From: Tolypeutes matacus | Taxonomy: Eukaryota; Chordata; Mammalia; Cingulata; Chlamyphoridae | Direction: 5' to 3' | Length of the DNA stretch: 64,000 bases | Assembly: GCA_026826555.1 (NCBI GenBank) | Contig: JAKSZT010054568.1 | Coordinates: 12,304,826-12,368,825, forward strand | Shown here: piece after piece, positions 44,416 to 57,000 of the stretch | How positions within the stretch are numbered: the first letter of the stretch is position 1 | How the letters are laid out: every line of letters begins with the position of its first letter | The notes under the pieces: model-generated | Told to the model about the DNA's origin: nothing | Databases searched by the model: none | The model's input: the letters and a program-made list of their open reading frames with translations, nothing else | Program-made: the position numbers and the translations under genes

Positions 44416-44589
44416 ACATGTAGACTCTGGAAAAGCAAATCCCACCTGGTGGAACAAACCTGAAGTCCAGCCTCAAATCATCCGAAAGACCATGCCAAAC
44501 GTCTTGGGTCCTTGCCTTCCTCAGCGTGACAGTGCTCACTCTGGATGTGTTTTGGGGTGACAGCATTTGCTGTTTTGCCTCCTTGACTT

Positions 44590-44895
44590 GTCACGTGCTA
44601 TTTCTCTACCTAGAATGCCCTCACTCCTTCTGTTTTGAACAATTCTATTTATTTTTGGAAGTTTCCTTTGACCTATCATCTCCTGTTATCTTTTTAATGA
44701 CTCTAGCAACAGAAGCAATTGCCTTTTCTCCTGTGTTCTTACGACATTTCATTCTTTTGGATAACTCTTAGCCTCCTCGTTTTCCCTATCCACACTTGGG
44801 AGTTCCTTGAAGGGAAAATCCATGACTCATTGGAATCATTCTCCCCAACAGCTAACACAGAGTCTCACATACAGAGGACACCTCCCAGTTCTTCA
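44590..44895 (+). mobile_element. LINE-2 (L2) 3'-region fragment
   Basis: 'acctagaatgccctcactcc' at 44609-44628 and 'gggagttccttgaagggaaaatccatgactcat' near 44799-44831 match the conserved L2 3' region in order. 'cagctaacacagagtctcacata' equals the 'tgcctagcacagtgcctgg' block in diverged form. The 81-aa frame here is a by-product. Confidence 0.65.
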
Positions 44896-45790
44896 CTGGG
44901 TTGAGTACATATGCATATTTTTAATCCACAATTAAATTAAAAGCTAACTCAGGCTACATAGGAAACTTCCTGTGTGGGCTGCAGGAAGAAAATCAAAGTA
45001 AACTGCCCTCCACAGTTTCCCACACTTTCGCGTCCTTCTACACTGCGCAAAGGTCTCCCAGCGCTTTGGCAACACCCATGTGTTATGGAGTTATGAGGCC
45101 TGGGCAGGATGTGCACGGCTCTCCCAGCCTGGAAGCAGCTCAGCGAGCTCCAGGGGCAGGTACAGGAAAACGCCCGGTTAGTTCTTCTCTACCCTCTGCC
45201 TTTGGGAAGCAGCGTCAGCTTTGATGAACGTCAAACACTGAAGGAGCACAGAACTCAAGTGCGTGGACGTCCTTCCTCCCCAGCCAGAGCCACGACTGAA
45301 GGTGGCCGTCTTGCCCTTCAGAAGTTGGCGAGTCCCGGTGAGTCCTCAGGACACACGGAGAGAGAGTCCGTGCCAGCCTCAGTAAGAAAGCCTCCTCGAG
45401 GCACTGTGGCCACACGGTCCCTGCCGCACAGCCGTGCGGGAAAGGCCTGGGTGCTGTGCAGCACTGCGGGGTCCTCCACGCCATTTAGAAGCTGCAGCGC
45501 GAGCAGAAGCATGACTAGGTACCTGGAATCTTGAGGGGCCGTGAGAAAAAGTAGGGCCTATTCGTGGCACTCCAAAATTAACAATCCAGATGCAGAGTGA
45601 AGCCCATGGACTAGTGATCCCAATTCAATCAGTGGAGGGTGCCCAGAAAGGAGCACCAGCCCAGGGGAGCTCCTAGAGGTGCAGAGCCCTGGCCCCACCC
45701 AGTCCGCAGATGTGGAGCTGCCCCTTGGCAAGAGCCCAGGTATGTCAATATGAACTTAAAGACTGGAGCAGCTCTCCGCTAGCACAGTGG
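44896..45790. other. Gene-free sequence, GC-rich in the middle
   Basis: A 141-aa plus-strand frame at 45109-45534 is overlapped by three minus-strand frames of 63-89 aa. No domain, codon bias or exon boundary is recognisable. I do not call it a gene. Confidence 0.4.
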
Positions 45791-45945
45791 CTTAAAACCC
45801 AGCTTCACTGTGGAGTCTCCTGCAGAAATTTAAAAAACATACAGATGGGCCACAGCCCTAGAAGGTCTGGGGAGGGGTCCAGGCACAGAGGTTTTTGAAC
45901 ATCTCCAGTGCTGGTTCTAACAAGCAGCCACCACTGCGAACCGCT
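45791..45945. mobile_element. MER5-like hAT-Charlie remnant
   Basis: The order 'cagtggcttaaaaccc', 'actgtggagtctcctgcagaaattta', 'agatgggccacagcccta', 'tctggggaggggtccaggcacagagg' and 'ctaacaagcagccacc' follows a MER5-type element from its 'cagtggttctcaa' terminus. The far terminus is decayed. No target duplication identified. Confidence 0.6.
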
Positions 45946-48689
45946 GATCTCAGGAGGGAAGAGAAAGCCCCATGCAGGGAGCAGGGAGCCAAAGGCACGC
46001 AGCCGACTCGCGCCAGGTTTGCAAACTGCTGGGGAGAGGCCTTTGAACATCTGAAGCTCTTCCCCAAACGGCTGATGCGACTCTAGAAGCCCAAGTTGTC
46101 TTTCTTCATTTCTAGCTGAATTTGATTTAATTTATAGCCATTCAAACCAACCAAAACTTGTTCTAACCAGTGCAGCAGTAGAAAGTAAGAATTTGCCATT
46201 TTCCAGGCATGAAGTTTAAGAATTCATTAACTAAAATAGAGTTCCAGCCATGTGTGAGGTACTGCGTGGGCACTTGGGCCAGGGAAGAAGGGCCTGCAGA
46301 GAAGAATCTGAAATGGTTTTGCTGCTTTCCCATGTGCACGACTGTAATTCTGGCCGATCCAAAAAAGTTTGCAGGAACCACAAGTGTTGAGATGAAGAAA
46401 CAGAGCCACCCACCCTCTGACTTCCCTGGAATTAAAAGTATTGTGATAGCCTGGGAAGGGGAGAGCCCTTTATTTTTAGACCTGGTAGCTTAAAAGAACA
46501 TTTTTAATCATCCATAAATTCTTGGGGAAAATCAAAGAACCCTTACAAATTTTATGAAGACTATGTTTTATGATTTCTTTTATTAATAACAGTGTAATTG
46601 TTTCTTTGCATAACAAAACCATTACATAAAATGAAATTTGTTTAATATAACTGTTCTCACTTTTTTCTTTCTTCATGTGAAGTGCATTTTCTTTAGAAGC
46701 CAAATTTATGCTTTGAAAAAGGCAGCCAAAGAGCCAAAGTTGTAATTTTATGAAACCACAAAAGCCTCTTTTAAAGGGACACGACTTGAATGCGCACTGC
46801 AAGGAAATCCATGGTCTCTGTTCAAACATCTTCTTTAATCCATCTTACTTTGCCTCTCGGAGGGAGGAGAAGAACGCGGTTGTCAGGCTGACCGAGGAGG
46901 ACAAGAGCTGTGCAACATGCACTTTCCGGGGTATCTCAGCAGCCTGCAGGGGCCCCAGGGCAGGGACGTGCTGTGTGTCATCATCAATTTGCACTCCTAT
47001 TTCCTAACAGCTCAAGAGGCCTTTTGACAAAAGCCTCCATTTAGGGCTAATAATAACTCTGGATTTTTGTTAAACGTCTCACAACCTGGGAACAGGCCCA
47101 ATTGCTAAACATACTCACACAGCCTGAGTGTCTTTTACTGAGTCGAGGGGACAGCCAAGCCGAATGGAAAACATGCATCAGGGGCTGTGAGGACGGCTCG
47201 CACTTTTAAACGTGCTTTTCAAAGGAGCTGCTGCAGTGCATTCGTGCCGCCCACCTGCACACATGATTCTCGCCAAGTGTCGATAGCTCCCCGCTTCCCA
47301 CTGCAGGAAATCATTATAAAATGGAATGGCTCGAGCCGACCGACTTCCCTCTACTTGGTCACACAAATCTAATCCACTTCCAGGGCCTTCCAATCGCCAC
47401 CCAAACCTCACCTCCTTCTCACTCCCTCAGAATGCCCTTCAGTAATTTCTATTAGCTTTTCTCCGTGGGAAAACACAGAAATGTGTTAGCCGCCCCTAGT
47501 CCTTCTCCCTTAAAATACTCTTAATATTGTTCAAAAAGAACAGTATTTCCCAACTGCTTCCCTCTTCCAACAAAGTTTTCTTTACTTCAAGGCAAATATC
47601 CAACGTCCTTTGAGGATTTCTCAAGTGACATTAGCGACTAGCCCCTGCTAGAGCTGCGGGAGAGAAGAGTACGGAGATGCCACAGAAAGGGGGCGGCACA
47701 GTGTGCTGGCAGAGAGCGGGCAGGAGACGGGGCTCGAGCCCAGGGTCCGCCAGCCTGCCCTGCCTCGCCTAGCCCCAGGGCCTGGCTTCAGCCCGCTGAC
47801 CACTTTGCCTTCGCATACCAGGCCCTGGCCTGGTGGGTGGCCAGTGCCCATCTCCTCATCTGCCTCCTGGCCGTGTTGACCTCACTCGTCGCTGTGCCCC
47901 AGATTAGCCGTGAAGAGACCCAAGAGGGGCAAATTATACTTAAGCTCTCAAAAAAATCAAACATCAAGCTCTCTTCTGTTACTTTCAGAAGTTCTTGAAA
48001 ATGGTTTTAGTGAAGAAGGTTGGAGTGATTGATTAAATTCAATCCGTGGTCTCTTTGGAAATGCAAATGCTTCCCAGTCGTTTAATCGACCACAGGTGCT
48101 GGACTCAATTTGCTGGACTCAATGCTGGGCGCTCCCGTAACTGACACTGACAGCATCCTGCCGGCCTGTTGGAGAAGCAAGAAGTGATTTTAGATGACAT
48201 CTAGCTGAACTACCCAACAAGGACTAGAATTCCTTTAAAGGCCTTTCTGGGAAATTTACCCAAGAGGTCTCTGGACACGCCCAAACCAAGTTTACAGAAC
48301 AGCTCCTGGCCGTGGTGGGCTCCAGAGCCAGCGCAGAGCTCTCCCCCGCGCCTCATGCGCCAGCTGCCGGCGGCCAGCACTGTCCTCTCGGTGGCACCAG
48401 CTCTGCTCTCTAGAGCCTAAGAAAAAACAGCCTATAGCCTCCTCTTCTAAGACCATCATTTCAATATTTTTATAGAAAAGAGCTTTGAAATGCAATGAAA
48501 ACTGCTATTAATAGAGTACCACCATGGGAAAAAAGGCTTTAGCAATTTATCGCCACTGCTCCCATTATTAAAGACAGGAGAAAATGCACTTCTTGAAGAG
48601 GAAGAGATGCTTTAGTATTTAGAATCCATCCAGGTTCTTCCTGTAGAGAATTTGGAGATACATATAGATATATAGATATATATATGTAG
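45946..48689. other. Gene-free sequence with possible conserved noncoding blocks
   Basis: No exon recognised. Two blocks look unlike decayed repeats: about 46985-47105 and about 47985-48125. Both are rich in short AT-cored words and low in CpG. Conservation cannot be judged without other genomes. A short AGATAT-type run lies at 48659-48687. Confidence 0.35.
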
Positions 48690-49150
48690 AGTGCTTTAAA
48701 ATACCCATAACTTAGACTGAAGCACTCCTTTACTGAGGATTAATCCTAAGGAAATAATCTAGACTATGGAAAAACTTCACACACCTAGATAATAAATGCA
48801 ATGATCTTTGTATTACCTAAAAGTTGAAATCAATACAAATGACCAAACTTAGGGATATAGAACAGCCCATGGATTATTACAATAACTAAAAAACTGTGAA
48901 GCTATTCAAATTATATTTTATTAAATAAAATATATTGCCATATTAAATGATGCAGAAAGAAAGCAGACATATTCAAAGTAAAATCTATGCATTGGAAAAG
49001 AGATAAGAAGGAAAAAAAATCCCTAAACAGTAGCAGTAGCTATGTTTGTGTTGAGACAGTGGATGATTTATCTCTATTTTCCAAACTTTTTAAATACAGC
49101 TTTTTGCTGTTAAAAGCCATACACTAAAACAAGGAAACTAAAAGAATAAA
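48690..49150 (+). mobile_element. Old L1ME-type 3' fragment, sense
   Basis: 'gaggattaatcctaaggaaataatctaga' near 48737-48765 is the familiar old L1 3'UTR motif. 'aatgatctttgtattacctaaaagttg', 'gatatagaacagcccatgga' and 'tgatgcagaaagaaagcagac' follow in the expected order. The fragment is noncoding. Confidence 0.6.
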
Positions 49151-49196
49151 AAATGCCCGGGCTTTGCTCTTTCCATTTTAAAACATTTTACATGTT

Positions 49197-49210
49197 CCCC
49201 CCCCCCCCCC
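49197..49210. repeat. (C)14 homopolymer
   Basis: Fourteen consecutive C after 'catgtt'. Likely unstable in length and error-prone in assembly. Confidence 0.95.
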
Positions 49211-52200
49211 ATTTCTCTAATGCCTACAATCAATTTGCAAACCGTATATTAACTCAGATCCTACCTTCTTACTCAGTAACATGAAAAACGAGGTAATGAT
49301 GGAATCTTACAAATTCAATATTTGTTAATTGCAAAATGTGTCCCATTCCATGAAGCATTATTAATTTAGTAGATTAAGTCTGTGTTGACAGTCTTAACTT
49401 TAACCTAATGATCTGTTTATTTAGCAATTCTCATGAGATGCTCCATGCTGCAGGGAGAAAGGGTGTTCAGAATCCCCGGCAATGATCCCTGGGAGCGATT
49501 TCACAGTCAAGGAGACGTGCGGTTCCGTCTGCAAAGTCAAGAAGCCATGTCTCCTTGGGGCTGCAGCGTCAAGGTCAAGCTGCGTGAAGCTAACAAGACC
49601 CTATTAATGCGAACGAAATGTGAAACACCCCTTCTTATTTTGGTAATTTTTGTCAAAATAAACATCTTTTCCTTCTATTTAAATTGTCTTTTGTAAATTA
49701 AAGTCAGTTAAAACCTATTTACTCGGAGAGAATATAATATGTGAGTCGGGCTATGCTATATAAATTGTTTCTGTTACTAATATCTGGAAAAAGAATTTTA
49801 AAAAACTGAGTATTTTATAGAGAGCTATTTTTATATTGTCAGAGTGTCACAAAACAGGGCTTGTGAAATAGTAACAAAACTGTAGCTTTATTGCATATTG
49901 CAATTGCAGATTGTTCCGGAATGGTTAAAAGATGAGCTGTTTCTTTTCCTTTGGGCAAAAATCCTCCTTTCAGACAATAATGGAAGATGTGAGCTGTTGG
50001 CAGAGAAAGCTGTGTGTCCAATAAAATCCTGGAGGCATGTGAAAGAGTAGACTGTCTCTTCTTTGGTCTAGAAAGAAATTGCAATGAGCTCCCTTAGGCA
50101 AGCCATACTTTTTGTTCCCCACTTACTCAATAATGTGTTCATGTATTCATTAATTAAATAATTGTATAAAAATTTATCACTGAATCGTTCCCTCATTTCC
50201 ACCGTCACTATTTGATAATTTACTGGCTCATTAATTTGATCACTCATTCTTTCACTCCTTCTTTCATTTAATAGCATGTTCTTTACATATGCACTCATTT
50301 TTATAAGCGGCACTCTCTGAGGCCTGCTGCCCGGTGCTGGCACTAAGGAAATGAGAGAGGGAGGCCGCTCTTTCCAGGGAGTTCTCCCTAGAGGGGCCAG
50401 ACCTGGGGCTCTGGCTCCGCGGAGGAAGCTCTGCAGGCGCAGAGAGAAAGAAGCCATCAGCCGCCTGCCTTACCTGCTCGGGGCCTCCACCACCAGGAAG
50501 CAGAGGCCGGGCAGAGGGCGCCTGGAGGGTCCGTGTGGGAGCCAGAAGGGAGGGCTTTCCGGGCAGGAGACGCATTTGTGCCAGGCACAGAGATGGAGAG
50601 CGCGTGCCCTGCTCTCAGGACAGCCAGAAACAGGAGGGTAAGAGCTGAAATAACCAGGGCTCCTGTGAATTCGCAGCATCGTTTGGCCTTAAGTATATTT
50701 GCACAGCAAGGTGAAGGCATGCTGGAGCTGCCCTGCTAATTAGCCTTCTCACACGCATACCTGAGAACATAGGTCCTAATTCTAAGGAAATGAGGGCGAC
50801 TTACCTGTTTCTCCCTCGGGGTTCCCTTGTGGAGAAGCTCTGCAAGCACTTCTCATTTCAGTCTCCATCCCCCCAGGTTCTGGAAGGCCAGAGCCAGCCT
50901 CACTCTCCGCCGGTGCCTTTTGACCCGCAGCAGATGCCTCCGTCACATTGGAGGGATGGGAGAACTGGCGGGCGAGGACACCAGAGTGAGTGCATGAGTG
51001 AATGATGCTTTGTGGCCAAGCTGCCAGGAAGGAATGAGCCCAAGGCAAGAACAAGAGCTCCCAGTTCTTGTTCCCACACCCCATACCCGGGTTAGGCTAT
51101 AAACCAGACCAATAAGGGTCTGTCACCCATTTGTGCTCTATGTTCCACAAAAGGAAATCATTCATTTTACTCATTTTTATCAATTAAAATATAACTCATC
51201 TGTGTAAAGTTGAGCTTTCTTACAAGGGAGACTACTTTTCCTTCTTTGGTCCTAGCATTATCTGACACATAGAAAGTCCTAATTCACTAAGGCTGGTGAA
51301 GTGAAGGAATTTGGGACTACCTCAAAGAAAAATTTAGAACAAGACAGAAAAAGATAGGATGCGCCTAACAAAAAGAGAAAAAAGTGCATAAAGAATTTAT
51401 GAAAAGAACAGTATATGAGAGTAATGCCCTTCCAAATCACAATTTTTCAAATGCTTTCTCTGCAGATATTATTGGGTCAATCAGGATTTTAACAACTCAG
51501 AATATATGGACACCAATCAATAGTTCACTATTCATTATACAATTAGATTTATACTCAAATTGTATTTTTATTTAACATTTCTATTAAAAATAATATCATA
51601 AAAACCATTTGAAATGTTTAAATAGATAAATCTCCTAAAGCCTAGACTTGACATATTTTCCTTACTCCAAATCCCTGTCTTTTCCTTGTCCAGCTTAGCT
51701 GTAATCATAATGAAGAGAAGACTTTCTCCTGCTTTCACTTAACACTTCCATGTTTTTAAAACAATTTTCATGATTTCACATAATCATATCATAATTTAAA
51801 AATTCAGGAATAAGGATCCTGCTGCCTTGCTTTCCAGCATGGTTGAACAAATGTGCCATGCACCAGCAATGGATAGATATGTTTTGCTAGAATTTCACAA
51901 ATTGAGATTATTATATTTTATTATTGTTAGTTTAGGTGGAAAATGTTTTCCCAATATTATTTTAATTTGCACTGGGATTACATAGGCATATATGTAATAA
52001 AATTACTTATGTTAAGGATGGTCTCTAGTTCTGTGTTTTCACCAAATCATCTTGGTGCTTCCCCTCCGTGGGTCTATTTTGGAAGGACTGACAAAACTTG
52101 CAAGAAAATTAAATAATAATGTGTATACAGTACCATTAACCCAGGAAATTTTTACTTTTTGGATTTTTGTCAATTCCTATAAAATCAAGTAATCATGATC

Positions 52201-53164
52201 TTTCCCTTCCTAGAGTGGACTTGACTTTGTCATCCATGTGGTTTATATTTCTGAGCTAATTTGGTTAATGGTATTTACTCCTTTAACTCCGAAATGCTTA
52301 ATCAGATGTTTGTCGAGCCCAGACTTTCCCAAAGAGTATGCAATGAAACTGTGCTTCTGGAGAATAATAAAATTATTATGTAATGAAAGTGTTCCATAGG
52401 AGTTATAGGTTAAACAAAATAAAACAAGTTTTTCATGTATAATTTCACACTTTATGATCCGCATATTTCTAAGAGAGGGATCTAGTTGTGAAACTCTAAG
52501 AGAGGAACATAAAAAGTGTTGGCCATCCATCCAGGAAGGCAAATCCTTAATTCATTGCCAGGGGATTGCAGATCTGAATTAACCAATCAAAGCGGACTGC
52601 AACAATCTGAGTATCTCCTCGGTGGTTTACAATGTCCTTTGGCAAATGGGTCGCTTTTTCTAACCCCTTGTTTATATTTGCGAATCCCATATATACCGGC
52701 TTATCAATGATGTGGTCCCTCTAAAGATTCCGTACTCCAGTGGAAAACGGACATTTAAAAATGCATGATACATGTGCCATGAGGCACCTCAAGGTTCTTT
52801 GGAAAGTCTCATTTAATAGTGCATGGGTGAGATCAGAAAAGTCCTCATCCTAACCAAAGACGCTAATTGAGGGGTGTAGCGTGAGCAGACTTTATTATAT
52901 GGAAGTTTAGAAACAGTCTGTAGAATGCTTGCAAATTAGGTATTCAAAGAACACAAAACCAGCAGGTACCTTCAGGGTTCTTGAAGTCGTTTCAGTGTCT
53001 TGCCTTTTACAAAATGAATATGGTCTGAAACCTCTGGCCACAGATGAGAGAGCAGCCAGCTTCTACCTCGGTTTCCAAGTCAGGACTTTAGACTAATCTC
53101 CTCGTTAGCAAATAGACCACACCCAAAAGGGGTCCTAAAGGCGTGTGCATGCCGGATCTCGAGG
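49211..53164. other. Gene-free sequence, partly old LINE debris
   Basis: About 50080-50345 may hold a decayed MIR/L2 tail ('tcactcattctttcactcc...ggtgctggcact'). 50350-50650 is GC-rich with mutually overlapping frames on both strands and no domain. 51600-52540 is AT-rich with LINE-like words. I see no exon, RNA gene or regulatory site I can defend. Confidence 0.4.
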
Positions 53165-53335
53165 ACTCCCAGTGCTTTCGTCCCCGATATGCAGCAAACA
53201 CTGTGCTAGGCACAAACCATACAATCCCCATGAAACCTGGCAACCTAAGTTTGATGAGTAGTCCCTTTTTACTTATGTGGAGGCTGAAAATGGGAGCACT
53301 CACATGGCTCCCCAAAGATGCACAACCAAGGCTGG
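53165..53335 (-). repeat. MIR-like SINE fragment, antisense
   Basis: 'gcaaacactgtgctaggcacaaacc' at 53191-53215 fits the reverse complement of the MIR 3' part. 'cttatgtggaggctgaaaatggg' and 'gatgcacaaccaaggctgg' are equivalent to the 'gatgaggaaactgag' and 'ggtcacacagctag' blocks in decayed form. Confidence 0.5.
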
Positions 53336-53804
53336 GCAAAACCTTCGTCCTCACCCTGACTTCCCCTCACCGGTACGATATGGGGCGCCGTTCTGCTCGC
53401 CAACCTCCTTCCTCTGGCTCGTCCCTGCACCAAGGCCCCCGTTCTCCTACATCAGAACCAAATAACTGTTTGACATTTTTAAAAGTTAGGTAGAAAAAAA
53501 AAAAACAACAACGCTAGAAGGGAAACAGACTTTTTAATTTTTTTCCTCCCAAGAGAAGCCCATTCACCATGGAAAAGAAAATTAAAAGTTTGAATAGGGG
53601 TTAAATCTCCAGAGAAAGGGATAATCAGGAGCATACAGTGACTCTTGGAGGATGGCATGGATGAGCCTCTAATGTCAGAGAGAAACCTGCTAAAGCCCAT
53701 CCCTCTCTGAGGTTCAGTTTCTCCACCCAGAAAGCTCAAAGCGCCAACCAAATGATCTCTGTATCCACACAACCACTCCAAGCCAAACCGAACTAAATGA
53801 GCAG

Positions 53805-54011
53805 TAGATATAGCTGGATAGATGATACATTGATAAATAGATGGATAGATAGATAATAATACGATATGATAGATAAGACAGGTGATGAATGAATAGATTG
53901 ACAGATACATATGGATAGATAGATCGTAGATAGATAGATGATAGATAGATAGATAGACAGATAGATAGACAGATAGACAGATAGATAGATGATAGATGAC
54001 AGATAGACAGA
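53805..54011. repeat. (GATA)n/(GACA)n microsatellite
   Basis: About 200 bp of GATA units with interspersed GACA and GATG, perfect for up to five units at 53940-53960. The opposite strand has a run of Tyr/Leu/Ser/Ile frames (up to 149 aa) because TATC repeats lack stops; these are not genes. Likely highly variable in length. Confidence 0.95.
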
Positions 54012-54639
54012 CCCGTTAGCCATGCCATGGGAAAAAGGTTTGGAATCTGTCTCAGGAGCCACAAGCCAAGGATGCATACCCTTGCTGCTTCTGTCTGTTC
54101 TCTCTCTCTGTCGGCTTCTCGCTGTCTCCCTGTGCTTGGGCTCTTTCTGTCCAGCTCCTCCATGAGAAAGAGGGTGCTAGCAGGTCAGGATCCTGTACCC
54201 ACGGCTGCAGCCAACGTGCACGGCTACCCTTTCTAGTTCAAATCTGGAAACCTCACGGAATGTGCCCGACTGAGCAGAGACAAGTGTTATTTCTTTGCCT
54301 GGATGATGCGCTGCCCAGGCATTGCCGTCTCCGGGGCACGGTGCCCGCCTCTCTGCCTCTCCAGCTCACCTGAGGGTTACATGTATTCTTCATTTTCACC
54401 CATTGTTTCTTACCCAATGGGCTTGCGGAGAGGCAGGGGCATCTATAAAATGAGTAACATTAGAATATGACTGATTTTAGGGAGATCATTGGATCCTAGC
54501 TGAATAGCTTGGAAAGAGGAATTAAATACATCAGCGCTATGCCAAGTGCTGCTTCAGGCTGCGGCATGGTGATGGCATTTCTGTGCCGCAGCTGAAGGCA
54601 GAACGACGGCCTGGAGAGATGCCGGCACCTGGCGCCCTG
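54012..54639. other. Gene-free sequence next to the CpG island
   Basis: No exon recognised; composition rises in GC toward 54580. Confidence 0.4.
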
Positions 54640-55262
54640 GCATCCCGTGACAAGCAGCTTGGCCGAGGGCCTCACAGTGGAGAGACGTGCGGAGGGCCTG
54701 GCGGGGCCCAGTGGACGCACAGGAGCCTGACCCTGGAAGAGGAAGACGGGAGGATGGCCGGGCAGGGCCGGGCCAGGGGGGCAGCGGGTGCCGAGCGCTC
54801 CTGGGGCCGCAGGGCCAGCAGAGTCGCCACCAGCTGCGCAGCGCCCGCCGGCCCGGGGTCCCCCCTGCCCGCAGCCCCCGGAGGCGCCCGCGGCCCTGCT
54901 GCCTCGGCGGCCTTCGCCAGCGGCCAGGCCGAGCCCCGCCGCCAGAACGGAGCGTGCGCGCCGGTGTCGTGGCCGCGTCGGGCGCACGTGCGCAGCGGGT
55001 GGCGATAAAGGGTCCTGACTTCCAAGGAAGCGCTCCGCAAGGGCGCTGCTGGGACTTGTGCAGCCCTGGAGCGCGCCCTCCCGCCCCTTCCCAGGCCAGC
55101 CGCAGGCCCGGCTCCGCGTTCGCGGTTTTGCAGAGGGTGCCCCGAGGTCCCATCAGGAACAGCATCCCTGCCCGGAGGAGAGCAGGGCGCACCCGGCAGG
55201 AGGCCGCGGGCAGCACCGCCAACCCGGGCGCCCCTCCCCTGCGCTGGCGCCCACGCCCCTAG
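54640..55262. promoter_or_regulatory. CpG island, unassigned
   Basis: About 620 bp of strongly GC-rich DNA with dense CpG, especially 54780-55020 and 55070-55260. It is the only such region in the window. It contains a perfect 12-bp palindrome gcgcacgtgcgc at 54982-54993 with a CACGTG E-box at its centre, and a GC box cccgcccc at 55080-55087. Frames of 130-220 aa fill both strands and all phases, which is the usual effect of scarce stops in GC-rich DNA, so I call no gene. Unmethylated islands of this kind often mark promoters. It could start a noncoding RNA, an unannotated first exon, or be an orphan island. Confidence 0.75.
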
Positions 55263-55560
55263 GACTGTATCCCTCAGCTTGTGAGTCAGCTGGCCTTTCA
55301 CTCATCTCACGTGTCTTTGTTTATAATTCGCTCAAGGTGAAAATAATTTATTTCTGCGGGGACTTTTCTTACTCAAACTGATCCTGCAAAGTTCCCACCG
55401 CGGCTCTACCTGCGAGCCTGGGGGCTGCAATGGGGTGCTGCAGTGCTGTCACTGGCTTAAACGGGACCCCCAAGTTCTCTTTGACAGCTGTCTTTTCTCT
55501 AACTGCATTTTCTCAGTGTGAAAAGGCACAATGGCTAAAGCATTTTAAACCTTTTTAGGT
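55263..55560. other. Gene-free sequence
   Basis: Composition falls sharply from the island to ordinary DNA. No feature recognised. Confidence 0.4.
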
Positions 55561-57000
55561 CTTCCAGACCTGACAAGATGGCAAATAAAAACAATACAAA
55601 AAACAAACAACACAACAATTACAAAATTTAAAAAATTTTCCTTCCACTAAAAACTTAAAATGACAGGATAAATATATATATTTTTTAAATGCTAATGCAT
55701 ATCAGAGCTCTCAAAGAGAAAAAAATTTAAAATGAAAAAATATCCTCAGGTACCAGCAATGAATGGGCATTTGAAAACAATAGCTGAAGCAGGTGGACAT
55801 ATGATGCACCGGCCCAGGGGGGCTCCCTACACAGAAACGGGGTGACCTGAGAGGTGAAGCCCACCCAAGGCTGGAGAGCAGACCTCAGCCCAAATAAACC
55901 AGGCGGCTCAAAGGAGAACAGCGCCAGTCCCCCAGAGAGCACACCCTGTGCCCCCAAATATCAGCGCAAGTGACTAGGAAAATAGATCTCCCCACCCCAG
56001 GGAAGGAGCACGGAAGATCCTTTGTCTCCACCAGCGCCTTGCAGGAGTTTGCATACTCAGTCTTATGCCCCCTGATCCACCAGGCAGAAATAGACACACC
56101 AGGCTCTGGAGGCATTTCAGCAGCACAGGGCAGGGAGAAGTGGGGGAGGGAGGCCTTCTTAGTTTGAGCTCCCAATAAAAGAATTACAAAAACCCGTGAG
56201 GGCACAGTCCACTCTCCAAGCACAATGCAGCAGACACGGCCACGGGGCATGCTAAAACCCTAAGAATATTAGTTAGTCAAACAATAAACCAGAAAATAAA
56301 TGATTAAAAATAAAACAGGAACTACAGTAAGAAAATGGAAAAAATGCCATGAAAACAAAGGTCAGGCAACTTTGAAAGAGAAAAGTAGAAATTCTGGAAA
56401 TAAAATTTGTCCTTGAAATTAAAAACTTAGAGGACAGATGAAACAAGGACTAGGTTTATCTTTATAAGGAATTAGTGCAATGAGAATAGATTTGATTAAA
56501 TTTCCTAGAAAAAGGCAAGGAAAAATAAAAAGTTGGTAAATATAAAGGAGTATTTAAGGAAAGAATATGCAGGTCCAACGTGCAACGACTAGGAGTTCTA
56601 GAAGAAAGTCCAATGTGCACCTACTAAGAGTTCTAGAAGAAAGTCCAATGTGCACCTACTAAGAGTTCTAGAAGAAAGTCCAATGTGCACCTACTAGGAT
56701 TCTAGAAGAAAGTCCAATATGCATCTAGTTCTAGAAGAAAGTCCAATGTGCATCTACTAGGAGTTCTAGAAGAAGGTAACAGAAAGAATGGTAGAAGGAC
56801 AATATTTGAAGAGATAGCGCTGAGAATTTTTAAGTGATGAAATAATATGAATTCTCAGATTAAAATAACACTCAGTGAGAAAAGGACATTGAGTTAAACA
56901 CATGTATAGATATACACATACTTGTTACAACAGACTGATACCTTAAAACACACAATAAAGCAAGATTTACTGAGATACTGTGTATAAAAGGCTTAGAACT
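55561..57000 (+). mobile_element. Old L1 5'-end/ORF1-proximal fragment, sense
   Basis: 'aaaataaaacaggaactacag', 'aaagagaaaagtagaaattctgg' and 'ggtccaacgtgcaacgactaggagttctagaag' (56572-56604) follow the 5' half of old L1, before and at ORF1. The 'tgaagagatagcgctgagaatttt' block near 56808-56831 is the next piece in the usual order. A 35-bp minisatellite has expanded inside it. No frame survives. Confidence 0.55.
56573..56776 (+). repeat. 35-bp minisatellite, six units
   Basis: 'gtccaa' starts at 56573, 56608, 56643, 56678, 56712 and 56741, so the spacing is 35, 35, 35, 34 and 29. The unit begins gtccaatgtgcacctacta and continues with 'agagttctagaagaaa'. Units two to four are nearly identical; the first and the last two are diverged or shortened. 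It arose from a single L1 segment. Confidence 0.92.

Noticed and set aside
45109..45534. 141-aa plus-strand frame
   Set aside because: No recognisable family and similar-length frames on the other strand; it may simply be GC-rich DNA.
53714..54163. Tyr/Leu/Ile/Ser-rich hydrophobic proteins up to 149 aa
   Set aside because: They are translations of the GATA array on the opposite strand.
54554..55301. Long overlapping frames (141, 191, 209 and 222 aa) on both strands
   Set aside because: They lie in the CpG island, where stops are rare. Frames in several phases of both strands overlap, are Ala/Arg/Pro/Gly-rich and show no domain.
56573..56776. CRISPR-like array
   Set aside because: The repeat is head-to-tail with no unique spacers, lies in an L1 and is in mammalian DNA: a minisatellite.
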